From: Paralimibaculum aggregatum
GTDB lineage: Bacteria; Pseudomonadota; Alphaproteobacteria; Rhodobacterales; Rhodobacteraceae
Assembly (NCBI RefSeq): GCF_030270585.1
Contig: NZ_BSYI01000001.1
Coordinates: forward strand, 62,001 to 126,000
Direction: 5' to 3'
Length of the DNA: 64,000 nt
The notes below the pieces were generated by a model. It searched no databases and was not told the origin of the DNA. It saw only the letters and a program-made list of their open reading frames with translations. Of the stretch, positions 15,042 through 23,563 are shown one piece after another; positions within the stretch are counted from its first letter, which is position 1; every line of letters starts with the position of its first letter. Both the position numbers and the translations under genes were made by a program.

Positions 15042-17657
15042 TCAGCCCCAGGGCCAGGGCGGGCCCGACCGGGCGCCGATCACCCCCCGGACCGGGGGCC
15101 GGATGCCGCGCCGCTCCACACGTTCCGCGGTGAAGCGCCGGGCGGCGGCCGGTTCGTCCTCGTCCGAGAACAGGCTCTCGGGCGAGATCCCGCGCTTCTC
15201 GGCGCTGGCCCGCACCGCCTCCTGCAGCGCCGCGCTGCGCGAAAGCAGGCGGCGGAACCGCGCCTCGTCGAGCACGAGCAGGGTCGAGGGCGCGATGGCG
15301 CGGACCTCGGCGCGCGGCACCTTGCGCGTCAGGATCGCCATCTGGCCGACCATCTCGCCGCGGCCCAGCCGCCAGGTCTGGCCGGCGCTTTCCAGCTCGA
15401 CGGCGCCGGAGGCGATGAAGAACACGCTCCTCGGGGGGCTGTCCTTGTGGATGATCACCTCGCCGGCATCGACATAGCGGGCCCGCAGGGCGCGGCCGAG
15501 CCGCTTGAGCGCCGCCTCGCCGAGATCGGCGAACAGCGGCGACTGCCGGATGAGCTCGGCGCGCTGCAGCGCGAGGTCGAGGCGCGGGCGTTCCTCGGCA
15601 TTGGCCCGGCGGGCATCGAGATCCTGCATCAGCGCGGTATAGACCTCGGCGCTCATCAGCCCGTCGCCGCGCATCGCGGCGTATTCGCGCTCCTCCAGCC
15701 GCAGCGCCGTGCGCCGGATGAAGCGGCGTTCGAGCTCCTCGGCATAGCCGGGATACTGCAGGCGCAGGCCCTCCAGCGCGGTCTCCACCGCCTCGATCCG
15801 CCGCGTCAGCAGCTCGTGCAGCAGGTCGGCGACGCGCCGCCCGTGGATCCGCCGGATGCGCCCGTCGATGAAGGCGCCGAGATCGCGCAGGATCAGGCGC
15901 TGCGACAGCAGCAGCTCGAAGCGGTCCGCGGTCATGCTGGCCAGCGGCCGCGACAGGCCGAGCCGGTTGGTCAGCCGGATGGCGGCCCGGAAGGTCCAGC
16001 CATAGGCGACGCTGCGGCGGGCCGCGCGCTGGTATCCGCTGCGCCCGCCGCTGCGCGCGCTCTCGATCAGCCGGTCCGCATCCGAGAGGACCTGCTCGGC
16101 CATGCGAGCGGAGATCGTCCGCTCCCGCATCCGGGCCAGGATGGTGTCGCGCTCGTGCCGGGCGAGGGCGATCAGCCCGAGCGTGACGCGGTCGCGGTCG
16201 AGGATGTCGGCGCTTTCCTCGGAGGCCTTCACCGCCGCCTCCAGCCGCTCGCCGAAACGCTTGGCCTCGGAGCGCACGATGTCGTGGCTCAGCTCGTAGT
16301 TCTCGGTGGTGCGCGCCACGTCCTCGCGCACCGTCTGCAGCGCCACCGCCACCACCTGGCGCGACAGCGCCTCGTCGATCGGCGAGAGCCGGTCGAGCCC
16401 GAGCCAGCCGATCATCGCCCGCAGCGTCGTGCCCTGCACGATCAGGGTGAACAGCGTGAAGCCGGTGGCGAGGATGCCGACCAGGCGCTTGGTCTCGTCC
16501 GGCACCCGCACGCTCTCGGTCACCGCGAGGGCGAGGGCGAGCGTCACCGCGCCCCGCAGCCCGCCCCAGAGGATCGCCATCCGGAACGGCCGCTCCACCG
16601 CCGGCGAGACCCGGAGCCGCGTCAGGAACGGCAGCAGGCCGAACAGGATCACCGCGCGGGCGGCGATGGCGGCGAGGATCACCACGCCGATCAGCACGAA
16701 ATCCCCGAGCCGGACCTCCTCCAGCAGCCGCGGGATCAGCAGCGCGGCGAGGATGAAGATCAGCGCCCCGGCCCAGTGCGCCAGCACCTCCCAGAGCTCG
16801 CGAAGGTTGATCAGCGCCTGCGGCGGCAGGCGGCCGGGCGCGATCAGGTTCAGCGTCAGGCCGGCGGCGACCACCGCGATCACGCCCGAGGCGCCGACTC
16901 TCTGCTCGGCACCGATATAGGCGAGATAGGGCAGCGCCACCGAGATCGACAGCTGCGCCAGCTCGTGGCGCCGGAACAGCGCCATGATCCAGACCGCGAA
17001 GCGCGCCGCCAGCCAGCCGGTGAACGCACCGCCGACGATCAGGATCGGGAAGCGGGCCAGCGCCTCGCCGAGCGCCGGGTCCGGCACGCCGAGCATCGCG
17101 AACCCCATGAACAGGCCGAACAGCGCGATCGCCGCGGCATCGTTCAAGAGGCTCTCGCCCTCGATGATCCGGGCCAGCCGGCGCGGCGCCGAGATCGACC
17201 GGAAGATCGAGACCACGGCCGAGGGGTCGGTGGTCGAGACGATCGCGCCGATCAGCAGACAGGCGGTGATCGGCAGCGTGCTCGCCCAGGACAGCGCATA
17301 GCCGACGCTCAGCGTCGCCACCACCACCGCGACCACGGCGAGCACCAGGATCGGCACCCAGTCGTCCAGCATCCGGCGCAGGTTCATCCCCAGCGTGGCC
17401 TGGAAGAGCAGCGTCGGCAGGAAGACGTAGAGAAACACGTTGGAGCGGATCGGCAGCCCCAGGATCGCCTCGGCCACCGGGTTCAGCGCATCGGTCAGGT
17501 CGGTCCGCAGGAAGAATATCGCGCCGGCACCGATCAGCACGCCGAGCACGGCGAGGATCACGCTGTAGGGCAGGCGCAGGCGCGCGGCGAGCGGCTCGGC
17601 CGCGCCGATGACGAGAAACAGCGAGGCGATGACCGTGGTAATGACGACGATATCCAT
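15042..17657 (-). CDS. Na+/H+ antiporter (CPA1) with cyclic-nucleotide-binding domain
   Basis: An 871-residue protein. The first 400 or so residues are a CPA1 sodium/proton exchanger with about 12 membrane helices and the ESLLNDAAA ion-site motif near residues 165-173. A cytoplasmic helical region follows, and a cyclic-nucleotide-binding (cNMP) domain lies at about 700-825, with the phosphate-binding cassette GEMVGQMAIL then PRAEVRA retaining Gly-Glu and Arg. NhaP-type exchangers with a C-terminal cNMP domain occur in proteobacteria and resemble sperm-type NHE; gating by cAMP or cGMP is the likely consequence. The ATG at 17657 begins the first membrane helix; a longer frame to 17816 adds a basic tail unlike the family. 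Confidence 0.9.
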   Translation of the reverse strand: MDIVVITTVIASLFLVIGAAEPLAARLRLPYSVILAVLGVLIGAGAIFFLRTDLTDALNPVAEAILGLPIRSNVFLYVFLPTLLFQATLGMNLRRMLDDWVPILVLAVVAVVVATLSVGYALSWASTLPITACLLIGAIVSTTDPSAVVSIFRSISAPRRLARIIEGESLLNDAAAIALFGLFMGFAMLGVPDPALGEALARFPILIVGGAFTGWLAARFAVWIMALFRRHELAQLSISVALPYLAYIGAEQRVGASGVIAVVAAGLTLNLIAPGRLPPQALINLRELWEVLAHWAGALIFILAALLIPRLLEEVRLGDFVLIGVVILAAIAARAVILFGLLPFLTRLRVSPAVERPFRMAILWGGLRGAVTLALALAVTESVRVPDETKRLVGILATGFTLFTLIVQGTTLRAMIGWLGLDRLSPIDEALSRQVVAVALQTVREDVARTTENYELSHDIVRSEAKRFGERLEAAVKASEESADILDRDRVTLGLIALARHERDTILARMRERTISARMAEQVLSDADRLIESARSGGRSGYQRAARRSVAYGWTFRAAIRLTNRLGLSRPLASMTADRFELLLSQRLILRDLGAFIDGRIRRIHGRRVADLLHELLTRRIEAVETALEGLRLQYPGYAEELERRFIRRTALRLEEREYAAMRGDGLMSAEVYTALMQDLDARRANAEERPRLDLALQRAELIRQSPLFADLGEAALKRLGRALRARYVDAGEVIIHKDSPPRSVFFIASGAVELESAGQTWRLGRGEMVGQMAILTRKVPRAEVRAIAPSTLLVLDEARFRRLLSRSAALQEAVRASAEKRGISPESLFSDEDEPAAARRFTAERVERRGIRPPVRGVIGARSGPPWPWG

Positions 17658-17670
17658 CAGGCTGAAATAG

Positions 17671-17684
17671 CTCGAATTTTCGAG
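17671..17684. repeat. Short inverted repeat in the antiporter leader
   Basis: CTCGAA-TT-TTCGAG, perfect 6-bp arms, 14 bp upstream of the antiporter start in a locally AT-rich stretch. Possible operator. Confidence 0.35.
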
Positions 17685-18335
17685 GCGCGAAACCGCCTTG
17701 ATCCGGGAATTCCGCGGCGGGTAAGGCGATGCCGCCCTGCGGGCATCGCCCCGGACATCGCTCGAGGCATCGCTCCGGGCATCGCTCCGGCTGGGCGGAT
17801 GTGTGCAACGCACCATGCAGACCGCGGTGCAGCGCGCACCGGCCCGGGTCCGCCGGCCGGAGACCGCGCCATCGCCAGAGGCCGTGGCCGATCGACGCAG
17901 GCCGCACCCACGCCGCGCCGGGCGATCCGACCGGGGCGGCGCCGGCGCGATCCGGCGGCTGCGGCCCTGTCCTGTCCCGTCCTCTCCAGTCGCGAGGCGT
18001 CCCCGCCTCCCCGATGCCGCCCGCGGCCGGCCCGGAAGGCGCCCGAACGCCCGTGGCCGGGCGGGTTGCCCCGGAGATGCCGCCGGGACGGCCCTGCAAT
18101 GCCAGCGCCCTATCGCCGGACGGCAACCGGCAGCGGTATGGCGCCGCCGAGCGCCAGTGGCGGACGCTCAGCCCCAAAGCCGGCCAGCCACCGGAACCGG
18201 CGCGCGCACCGCACAGGCAACGCCGTCACGGCCGGCCGCGAGCGCTTGCGCATCGGCATCGGCTTCCGAGCCAGTCGCCGACCGGAACGCCCGAACCGCC
18301 ATCGCGCAGATGGCAGCGGCTCGATCCCTCCGCCC

Positions 18336-18588
18336 CGCCCCCGGGATCGGGGACGGAAACCGCATCGCCCGGCCCGGCCCCGGTGAGGCGGACGACATCG
18401 CCGCCGGCGCCGCCCAGTCAAGGCGCGATGTGCTTCCGCCTGGTCGGCAAGTCCGCACCCGCGCCGCCCCCGGGATCGGGGAGAGAAACCGCATCGCCCG
18501 GCCCAGCCCCGGCCAGGCGGACGGCATCGCCGCCACCGCCCAGCCGAGGCGCGACGCGCTTCCGCCCGGTCGGCGGGTTTGCACCTGC
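18336..18588. repeat. Two-copy tandem repeat of about 126-129 bp
   Basis: Two diverged copies in tandem. The anchor CCGGGATCGG occurs at 18341 and 18470, and CGCATCGCCCGGCCC follows in both; the ends (GCACCCGCG / GCACCTGCG) are 126 bp apart. Differences include small indels, so they are not maintained as a reading frame. Confidence 0.75.
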
Positions 18589-19348
18589 GCCACTGGTTCG
18601 TGCCGGTGTTGCCCCTGCCGAGGTCGGCGCCGCCGGCCCCGGGTCATCGCCGCGCCGGAAGGCCTCCGCCGTCAGGGCGATACCGGCCATCGCCCGGCCG
18701 CCACCGATACCGGCAGACGCGACGGTCCGCAGGATCGGCGCCGCCCGCGGGTTGCCGCCGATGACGCTGGTGTCCTTGCGGCGCCATCGGCCACCGGCGC
18801 CGGGGGGCGGCCCCCGACGCTGCCGGATCGGCGTGCGGGCTGGCGCCGAATGCCGCCGCGAAGCCGATTCCGCAGCGCGATGGACGCGGTGGCGAGGGCA
18901 TACCCGGATGGCTCGTACAACACCGAAGTCCCGCGTCGTCCGAAGGGTCCACTCCACGCCGCCGCCGAACCACGGGCCGCGGGGCCCCGGCGAGATCGCG
19001 CGCCCAGACACCGACAGGCCCGCAGGCCTGACCCTTGCACCGGATGGCGATGCCACGCCCGGGACGACGCGCCTCCGTGCCCCGCCCGGCCAGAGCGAGA
19101 CCTGCCATGCGCCGGGTGATCCGCGCCGCCGGGCGGCGAACGCGGACCGGGCCGGGCGACCCGCAGGGGGCGCCCGGGTCGCGGGTCGCGCAATGCCGGG
19201 GCGGCGCCGGCGCTCGCTCACCCTGCCGTGGCAGCGCCCCGCCGCGCCATGCACGTGAGCAGACGCGGAAACCTCGGCGGCAGGATGGCGGGCGGACGCC
19301 CCCCAAAGGCAGGCAGCTCACCGATTTCGGGATGTCGCTCGCGCGCTA

Positions 19349-19435
19349 TGGTGCCCGGAGTCGGACTCGAACCGACATGACCGTGAGGCCGGCGGATTTT
19401 GAGTCCGCTGCGTCTACCAATTCCGCCATCCGGGC
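19349..19435 (-). tRNA. tRNA-Leu (anticodon CAA)
   Basis: An 87-nt class II tRNA with encoded CCA. The acceptor stem GCCCGGA pairs with TCCGGGC; the D-loop contains GGTAGACGC; the anticodon stem GCGGA/TCCGC encloses loop CTCAAAA, giving anticodon CAA (reads UUG); a long variable arm and the T-loop GGTTCGAGTCC are present. UUG is a rare leucine codon in GC-rich genomes. Confidence 0.96.
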
Positions 19436-19507
19436 TGGCCGCCCGGTTATGCCCAATCGCGGTCCCGGCGGTCAACAACTCCGGCCGGCGGGGCCCGCGG
19501 CGGCGCC

Positions 19508-20650
19508 TCAGTCGGCCACGCCGAGATAGATCGGCAGCGCCACCTCGGTGCAGTCCATCGGCCCGCGGGCGACATAGCCCTGGGTATAGGCGTCGATGCG
19601 GCTGCGCAGATGCGGGGTCGCCGGCTGGCCGCCGAACAGCATCCGCAGCACCTGGCCCGGCGCCATGCTGTCGCCGAGGCTGCGGTCGCGCTGCGCCCAG
19701 AGGCCGGCGAAGCAGTCGGCCTGCAGGTCCCGCGCCTCGCCCGCCAGCGGCTTGATCGCCACGCCGAGGGCGTCCTGCAGGTAGTGGCCGATCTCGTGCG
19801 CGATGGCGAGCAGGTCGGCGCTGATCATCCGGCGATCCGTGTCGAGATAGAGCTTCTGGTCGAGCGGGCAGTAGGCCGGCCATCTCGGCTCCGCGCGGTC
19901 GGCGCAGCCGCCCTCGTGCCAGAGCGCGCCGTCGGCGAGGCGGAACGGCTGGTAGACCATGCCGATCTCGGCGAAGATCCGCGCCCAGACGAGGTTGCTG
20001 CCGGCCGCGATCACCGCCGGCGGCGGGGTCACGACGGCGGCGCCGGCCTGCCCGGCGACCGGCCCGGCATCGAGCGCGGCGCCCTGCTCCTCCGCCGGCA
20101 GCGCCACCGCCTCGGCGCCGCCCATGGTCGAGCCGCTCACCGCCCCGCTCGCGCCCGGAACCGCACCCGGAACCGCGCCGTGGCTGGCCGCCTCGACCTT
20201 CGGGCCGCGCAGCGGCGCCGGCCCGGCGGCCGCCGCGGCCGGCTTCGGCTCGGTCGCCGCCGGCAGCACCCGCCCGCCCAGCCCGAGCGGGGCCACCAGC
20301 CGGATCTCGCCGCCATCGGCGATGCGTGCGGTCTCGGACACCGGCCCGGCAATCGGCGCGGGCCGGTGGGCGGCCGCCGCGCCGGCGCCGGTCTCGGGAT
20401 CGTCGCCGGTGAGCACGGTGGAGAAGGCGGTCGCCATCAGCCCGGCCGCGACCACCGAGACCGCGGCGCCGAGCCCGACGCTGCGCAGCAGCTTCCGGCG
20501 GCGGATCGCGGGGTCCTCGAAGCGCGGCCGGCGCCGCGGCGCCGGAACCACGACCGGCCCGCCATTGATGACGTCGCGAAAGCTGTCGTTCGACTCGACC
20601 ATACGTACCACGTCTCCCACACGCACCGGCTGGACTTGGGTCGTACTCAT
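19508..20650 (-). CDS. Neutral zinc metallopeptidase-like membrane protein
   Basis: A 380-residue protein. Short cytoplasmic N-terminus, one membrane helix at about 55-77 (SVGLGAAVSVVAAGLMATAFS), a long Ala/Pro/Gly-rich linker to about 220, then a domain with zinc motif HEIGH (His285, His289) followed by EARDLQADCFAGLWA, where the downstream acidic/His region completes the site. This matches the YpfJ-like neutral zinc metallopeptidase family, though the family core is usually shorter and HEYGH is more common. The ATG at 20650 is preferred; an upstream in-frame start at 20707 has no better ribosome binding site. Transcribed away from the YqaA gene. Confidence 0.82.
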   Translation of the reverse strand: MSTTQVQPVRVGDVVRMVESNDSFRDVINGGPVVVPAPRRRPRFEDPAIRRRKLLRSVGLGAAVSVVAAGLMATAFSTVLTGDDPETGAGAAAAHRPAPIAGPVSETARIADGGEIRLVAPLGLGGRVLPAATEPKPAAAAAGPAPLRGPKVEAASHGAVPGAVPGASGAVSGSTMGGAEAVALPAEEQGAALDAGPVAGQAGAAVVTPPPAVIAAGSNLVWARIFAEIGMVYQPFRLADGALWHEGGCADRAEPRWPAYCPLDQKLYLDTDRRMISADLLAIAHEIGHYLQDALGVAIKPLAGEARDLQADCFAGLWAQRDRSLGDSMAPGQVLRMLFGGQPATPHLRSRIDAYTQGYVARGPMDCTEVALPIYLGVAD

Positions 20651-20720
20651 TGCTACCGACTGCACCCAGCACCGGCCGTCGCCCTCGCAATACAGGGCAT
20701 CACCCACCGGATCGAGAGTG

Positions 20721-21302
20721 ATGTTAACGAAACTTTATGACCGGATTTTGGCGATGGCCGAGCGCCGGGACGCGCTGTGGCTGCTCGCCGGGGTGTCGTT
20801 CGCGGAGAGCTCGGTGTTCCCGATCACGCCGCTGGTCATGCTGATCCCGATGGTTCTGGCGCGGCCCGACCGGGCCTGGCTGATCGCCGCGGTCTGCACC
20901 GCCGCCTCGGTGGCCGGCGGGGTCGCCGGCTATGCCATCGGCGCGCTGCTCTTCGAGGAGGTCGGGCAGCCGGTGCTCGCATTCTACGGCAAGGAGGACG
21001 CCTTCGGCGAGGCGGCTGAGATGTTCAACGAGAACGGCTTCGCCGCGGTGCTGACCGCGGCCTTCACGCCGTTTCCCTACAAGGTCATCACCATCGCCTC
21101 CGGGGTCACCGGGCTCGCGCTCTCGACCCTGGTGCTGGCCTCCATCGTCGGCCGCGGCGCGCAGTTCTTCCTGGTGGCGGCGATCCTCTGGAAATTCGGC
21201 CCGCCGGCACGGGCCTTCATAGAGCGCCGTCTGGGGCTCGTGGCCTCGGTCGGGGCGGCGCTCCTGATCGGCGGATTCGCAGCGGTGAAGTTCCTGATAT
21301 GA
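20721..21302 (+). CDS. YqaA family membrane protein (SNARE-associated/VTT)
   Basis: A 193-residue inner-membrane protein of the YqaA/DedA-like VTT superfamily, with hydrophobic segments around ALWLLAGVSFAESSVFPITPLVMLIPM and AAVLTAAFTPFPYKVITIASGV; the F-P-Y-K after a hydrophobic re-entrant stretch is typical. The family is linked to lipid scrambling and membrane homeostasis; the substrate here is unknown. Its ATGA overlap with dsbB (4 bp) shows co-translation. Confidence 0.87.
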   Translation: MLTKLYDRILAMAERRDALWLLAGVSFAESSVFPITPLVMLIPMVLARPDRAWLIAAVCTAASVAGGVAGYAIGALLFEEVGQPVLAFYGKEDAFGEAAEMFNENGFAAVLTAAFTPFPYKVITIASGVTGLALSTLVLASIVGRGAQFFLVAAILWKFGPPARAFIERRLGLVASVGAALLIGGFAAVKFLI

Positions 21303-21811
21303 CGGTCTATGGACGCACTTTCCTCGCCGGCGCCGCCTCGGCGCTCATGCTGCTCGCGGCGTTCGGCTTCCAGTATCTCGGCGGGCTCGCGCCCTGTCCG
21401 ATGTGCCTCTGGCAGCGCTGGCCGCATGCCGCGGCGGCCGTGCTGGCGGTGCTGGCGGTGACCGCGTTCTGGCGCATGCACCGCACGCTGGCCGGGCTCG
21501 GCGCGGTGGCGATGCTGGTGAGCGCGGCGCTCGGGTTCTACCATGCCGGCGTCGAGCAGGGCTGGTGGCGCGGGCTGTCCGGCTGTGTCGCGCCCGATCC
21601 CTCGGCGCTCTCGGCGGATGCGCTGCTGACGCAGATCCTGGAGACCGACATCGTCCGCTGCGACGAGATCCCCTGGTCCTTCCTCGGCCTGTCGATGGCG
21701 GCCTGGAACGCGGTGGTCTCGCTCGGCATCGCGGTGGTGTGGATCTGGTCGGCGCTGAGCACCCTGCCGGCAGCCGGCACCGGCGGCGCCGAGCCGCAGC
21801 AGGGCAAGTGA
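21299..21811 (+). CDS. dsbB: Disulfide bond formation protein DsbB
   Basis: A 170-residue four-helix membrane protein that reoxidises periplasmic DsbA and passes electrons to quinone. Seen: the first redox pair Cys33-Pro-Met-Cys36 after the first helix, and the second pair Cys96 and Cys121 in the periplasmic loop, followed by DEIPWSFLGLSMAAWN, a family signature. Length is normal. No dsbA lies in the window. Start overlaps the YqaA stop. Confidence 0.94.
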   Translation: MTVYGRTFLAGAASALMLLAAFGFQYLGGLAPCPMCLWQRWPHAAAAVLAVLAVTAFWRMHRTLAGLGAVAMLVSAALGFYHAGVEQGWWRGLSGCVAPDPSALSADALLTQILETDIVRCDEIPWSFLGLSMAAWNAVVSLGIAVVWIWSALSTLPAAGTGGAEPQQGK

Positions 21812-21836
21812 GGCGCCGGGCGGCGCGCGACCGGGC

Positions 21837-22421
21837 TCAGGCCTCCAGCTCGGCGTCCCAGTAGAGGAAGTCCATCCAGCTCTCGTGCAGCAGGTTCGGC
21901 GGGAACTTCCGCCCCTTGTTCTGCAGCTCCTCGGCATCCGGGCGATAGGCCGGGCGCGCCAGCTTCATGCCGGCCTGGCGCAGCGTCAGGCTGGCCTTGC
22001 GCAGGTTGCAGCGCGCGCAGGCGGCGACGACATTCTCCCAGGTGGTGCGCCCGCCGCGCGAGCGGGGCAGCACGTGGTCGAAGGTCATCTCGCCGCGCGA
22101 GCCGCAATACTGGCAGGAGAACTCGTCGCGCAGGAACAGGTTGAACCGGGTGAAGGCCGGGAAGCGGGCCGGCTTGACATAGTCGCGCAGCACCACCACC
22201 GAGGGCAGCCGCATCGCCATCGAGGGGCTGTGCACCTCGACATCGTATTCCGCGACGATCTGCACCCGATCGAGAAAGGCAGCCTTCACCGCCTCCTGCC
22301 ATGGCCACAGGGAGAGGGGAAAATAGGAGAGTGGCCTGTAGTCGGCATTCAGCACGAGCGCAGGGTGATCCCTGAGTCCGGCCGGTTGCCGCACAAAGCT
22401 GCTCGCAAAGGATGCATCCAT
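21837..22421 (-). CDS. HNH endonuclease family protein
   Basis: A 194-residue protein with a C-terminal HNH nuclease: zinc cysteines CQYCG, then TFDHVLPRSRGG (the catalytic His of the DH motif), and CARCN with the later Asn/His positions. The N-terminal half (LVLNADYRPLSYFPLSLWPWQEAVKAAFLDRV) is the conserved region of a widespread stand-alone chromosomal HNH family in Rhodobacterales; the biological substrate is unknown. The ATG at 22421 has GAGG 8 bases upstream; a start at 22469 is possible. Convergent with dsbB across a 25-bp gap. Confidence 0.9.
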   Translation of the reverse strand: MDASFASSFVRQPAGLRDHPALVLNADYRPLSYFPLSLWPWQEAVKAAFLDRVQIVAEYDVEVHSPSMAMRLPSVVVLRDYVKPARFPAFTRFNLFLRDEFSCQYCGSRGEMTFDHVLPRSRGGRTTWENVVAACARCNLRKASLTLRQAGMKLARPAYRPDAEELQNKGRKFPPNLLHESWMDFLYWDAELEA

Positions 22422-22757
22422 GCTGCTCGCCTCGTCATTGAGTGCGACAGTGCCGAGGCGGGTTGCCAAGCACGCCCCCGCAATCGCACTATATCTCGGG
22501 CCGGCACGGTTGCAACCATCTAGATATCCCGCTGGTCCGCGCCTGCAGACCTCATAACAAAGCGCTGCAACAGAATTGTGTCGGGGCCGCCGCGCGGAAT
22601 CCCGCGCGGGCTGTCCACAGGGTTATCCCCAGGCAGCGCGATTCGCCGTGCCGGCGGCACGGGGCGCGCTTGGCCCCTGCGCCTCCGGAGGTGCGCGGCG
22701 CAGGGTCGGTCGCCCGGGTCGGTCGCCCGGGTCGGTCGCCCGGGTCGGTCGCCCGGC
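22422..22757. other. Intergenic region upstream of the HNH gene
   Basis: No gene. Holds the HNH promoter region, a strong hairpin (CCGCGCGG arms at 22590-22597 and 22602-22609), a DnaA-box-like pair at 22612-22631, and a 13-bp tandem array next to the esterase stop. Confidence 0.5.
22612..22631 (+). promoter_or_regulatory. DnaA-box-like pair
   Basis: TGTCCACAG directly followed by GG and TTATCCCCA, the latter one base from the DnaA box TTATCCACA. A single weak pair, not an origin. Confidence 0.2.
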
Positions 22758-22767
22758 TCAGTCCACC
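22703..22767. repeat. 13-bp tandem repeat after the esterase stop
   Basis: Four perfect copies of GGGTCGGTCGCCC (22703-22754) plus one degenerate copy that overlaps the esterase stop codon and last codons; a related unit continues into the coding end. The array seems to have grown from the 3' end of the gene. Confidence 0.85.
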
Positions 22768-23438
22768 GGGTCGGTCAGCGGGCCGAGGCCGAAGACCTCC
22801 GCGAGGAAGCCGGTGGCCAGGCCCAGCCCGTCCGGCGCGATGCCGTGGCCGGTGCCCTTGCTGGTGAAGGTGTTGACCGGGAAGCCCGCCGCCGACAGGC
22901 CCTTCTCGGCCTCGGCCAGCGAGCTGTGCGGCACCACCTCGTCGGCATCGCCATGCACCAGCAGCACCGGCGGGCGCGCCTCGGCGAGGCCGAGAGCGGC
23001 ATGGTCGATCAGCCGCCCGGAGAAGCCGACGATGCCGGCCAGCCCCGGCGCCCGCCGCGGGCCGACCGAGAGCGCCATCATCGTGCCCTGGGAGAAGCCG
23101 AGCAGCGCGGTCGCCTCGCGCCCCACCCCGGCCTCGGCGATCGCCGCCTCGATGGTGCTGTCGAGCAGCTCGGCCGCGGCGACATAGCCCTCGTGCATCT
23201 CCACCTCGGAGCTGCCGTCGATCGGCGGGATCGGGAACCACTGCCGCCCGGCCGGGTTGACCCGGCAGGGCTGCGGCGCATCCGGCGCGAAGAAGGCGGT
23301 GTCGGGCAGATAATCCGCCATCGGCCGGGCGAGGCCGATCAGGTCGTTGCCGTCGGCACCATAGCCGTGCAGCAGGATGACGAGCTGGCGCGCGGTGCCG
23401 GATTTCGGGGCGGCCCGGGGGCCGGTAAGCTGGGTCAT
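22758..23438 (-). CDS. Carboxylesterase/phospholipase of the alpha/beta-hydrolase fold
   Basis: A 226-residue serine hydrolase of the phospholipase/carboxylesterase (YpfH/EstB) family. Seen: LVILLHGYGADGNDLI oxyanion region, nucleophile elbow GFSQG, Asp in HGDADEVVP and His in GTGHGI, in the right order. Probably cytoplasmic, acting on short acyl esters or thioesters; the exact substrate is not evident. Its last codons belong to the edge of a 13-bp repeat array, so the C-terminus may vary between strains. Confidence 0.9.
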   Translation of the reverse strand: MTQLTGPRAAPKSGTARQLVILLHGYGADGNDLIGLARPMADYLPDTAFFAPDAPQPCRVNPAGRQWFPIPPIDGSSEVEMHEGYVAAAELLDSTIEAAIAEAGVGREATALLGFSQGTMMALSVGPRRAPGLAGIVGFSGRLIDHAALGLAEARPPVLLVHGDADEVVPHSSLAEAEKGLSAAGFPVNTFTSKGTGHGIAPDGLGLATGFLAEVFGLGPLTDPVD

Positions 23439-23520
23439 GGGGGTCTCCCGCTGGGGCCATCAGGGCTGGTCGCGTGTGATAGCCGCCATGGCCGCCCGCG
23501 GCAAGCGAGGGCAGGCGAGG

Positions 23521-23560
23521 GCGGCCCGCGGCGGGCGGGGGCGGCCCGCGGCGGGCGGGG
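23521..23560. repeat. 20-bp perfect tandem duplication after the glycosylase stop
   Basis: Two identical copies of a 20-bp GC-only unit starting GCGGCCCGCGGC, ending 3 bp from the glycosylase stop codon. Confidence 0.85.
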
Positions 23561-23563
23561 CGC

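Larger units (their letters stand above)
17658..19348. other. 1.7-kb gene desert
   Basis: No gene I can support. Long open frames exist on both strands but are Arg/Pro/Ala-rich, lack ribosome binding sites and have no recognisable domains. Contents: antiporter leader, a two-copy repeat at 18336-18588, and the 3' flank of tRNA-Leu. It could be decayed coding DNA or remnant of an element. Confidence 0.5.

Noticed and set aside
14761-18177. 1138-codon minus-strand frame
   Set aside because: Out-of-frame shadow of the antiporter gene that runs into the repeat array and the desert.
17803-19119. Possible 438-residue gene in the desert
   Set aside because: No ribosome binding site, no domain, and the 126-129 bp repeats inside contain indels that break the frame between copies.
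22612-22631. Replication origin
   Set aside because: Only one imperfect DnaA-box pair, no AT-rich unwinding region, no origin-linked genes.
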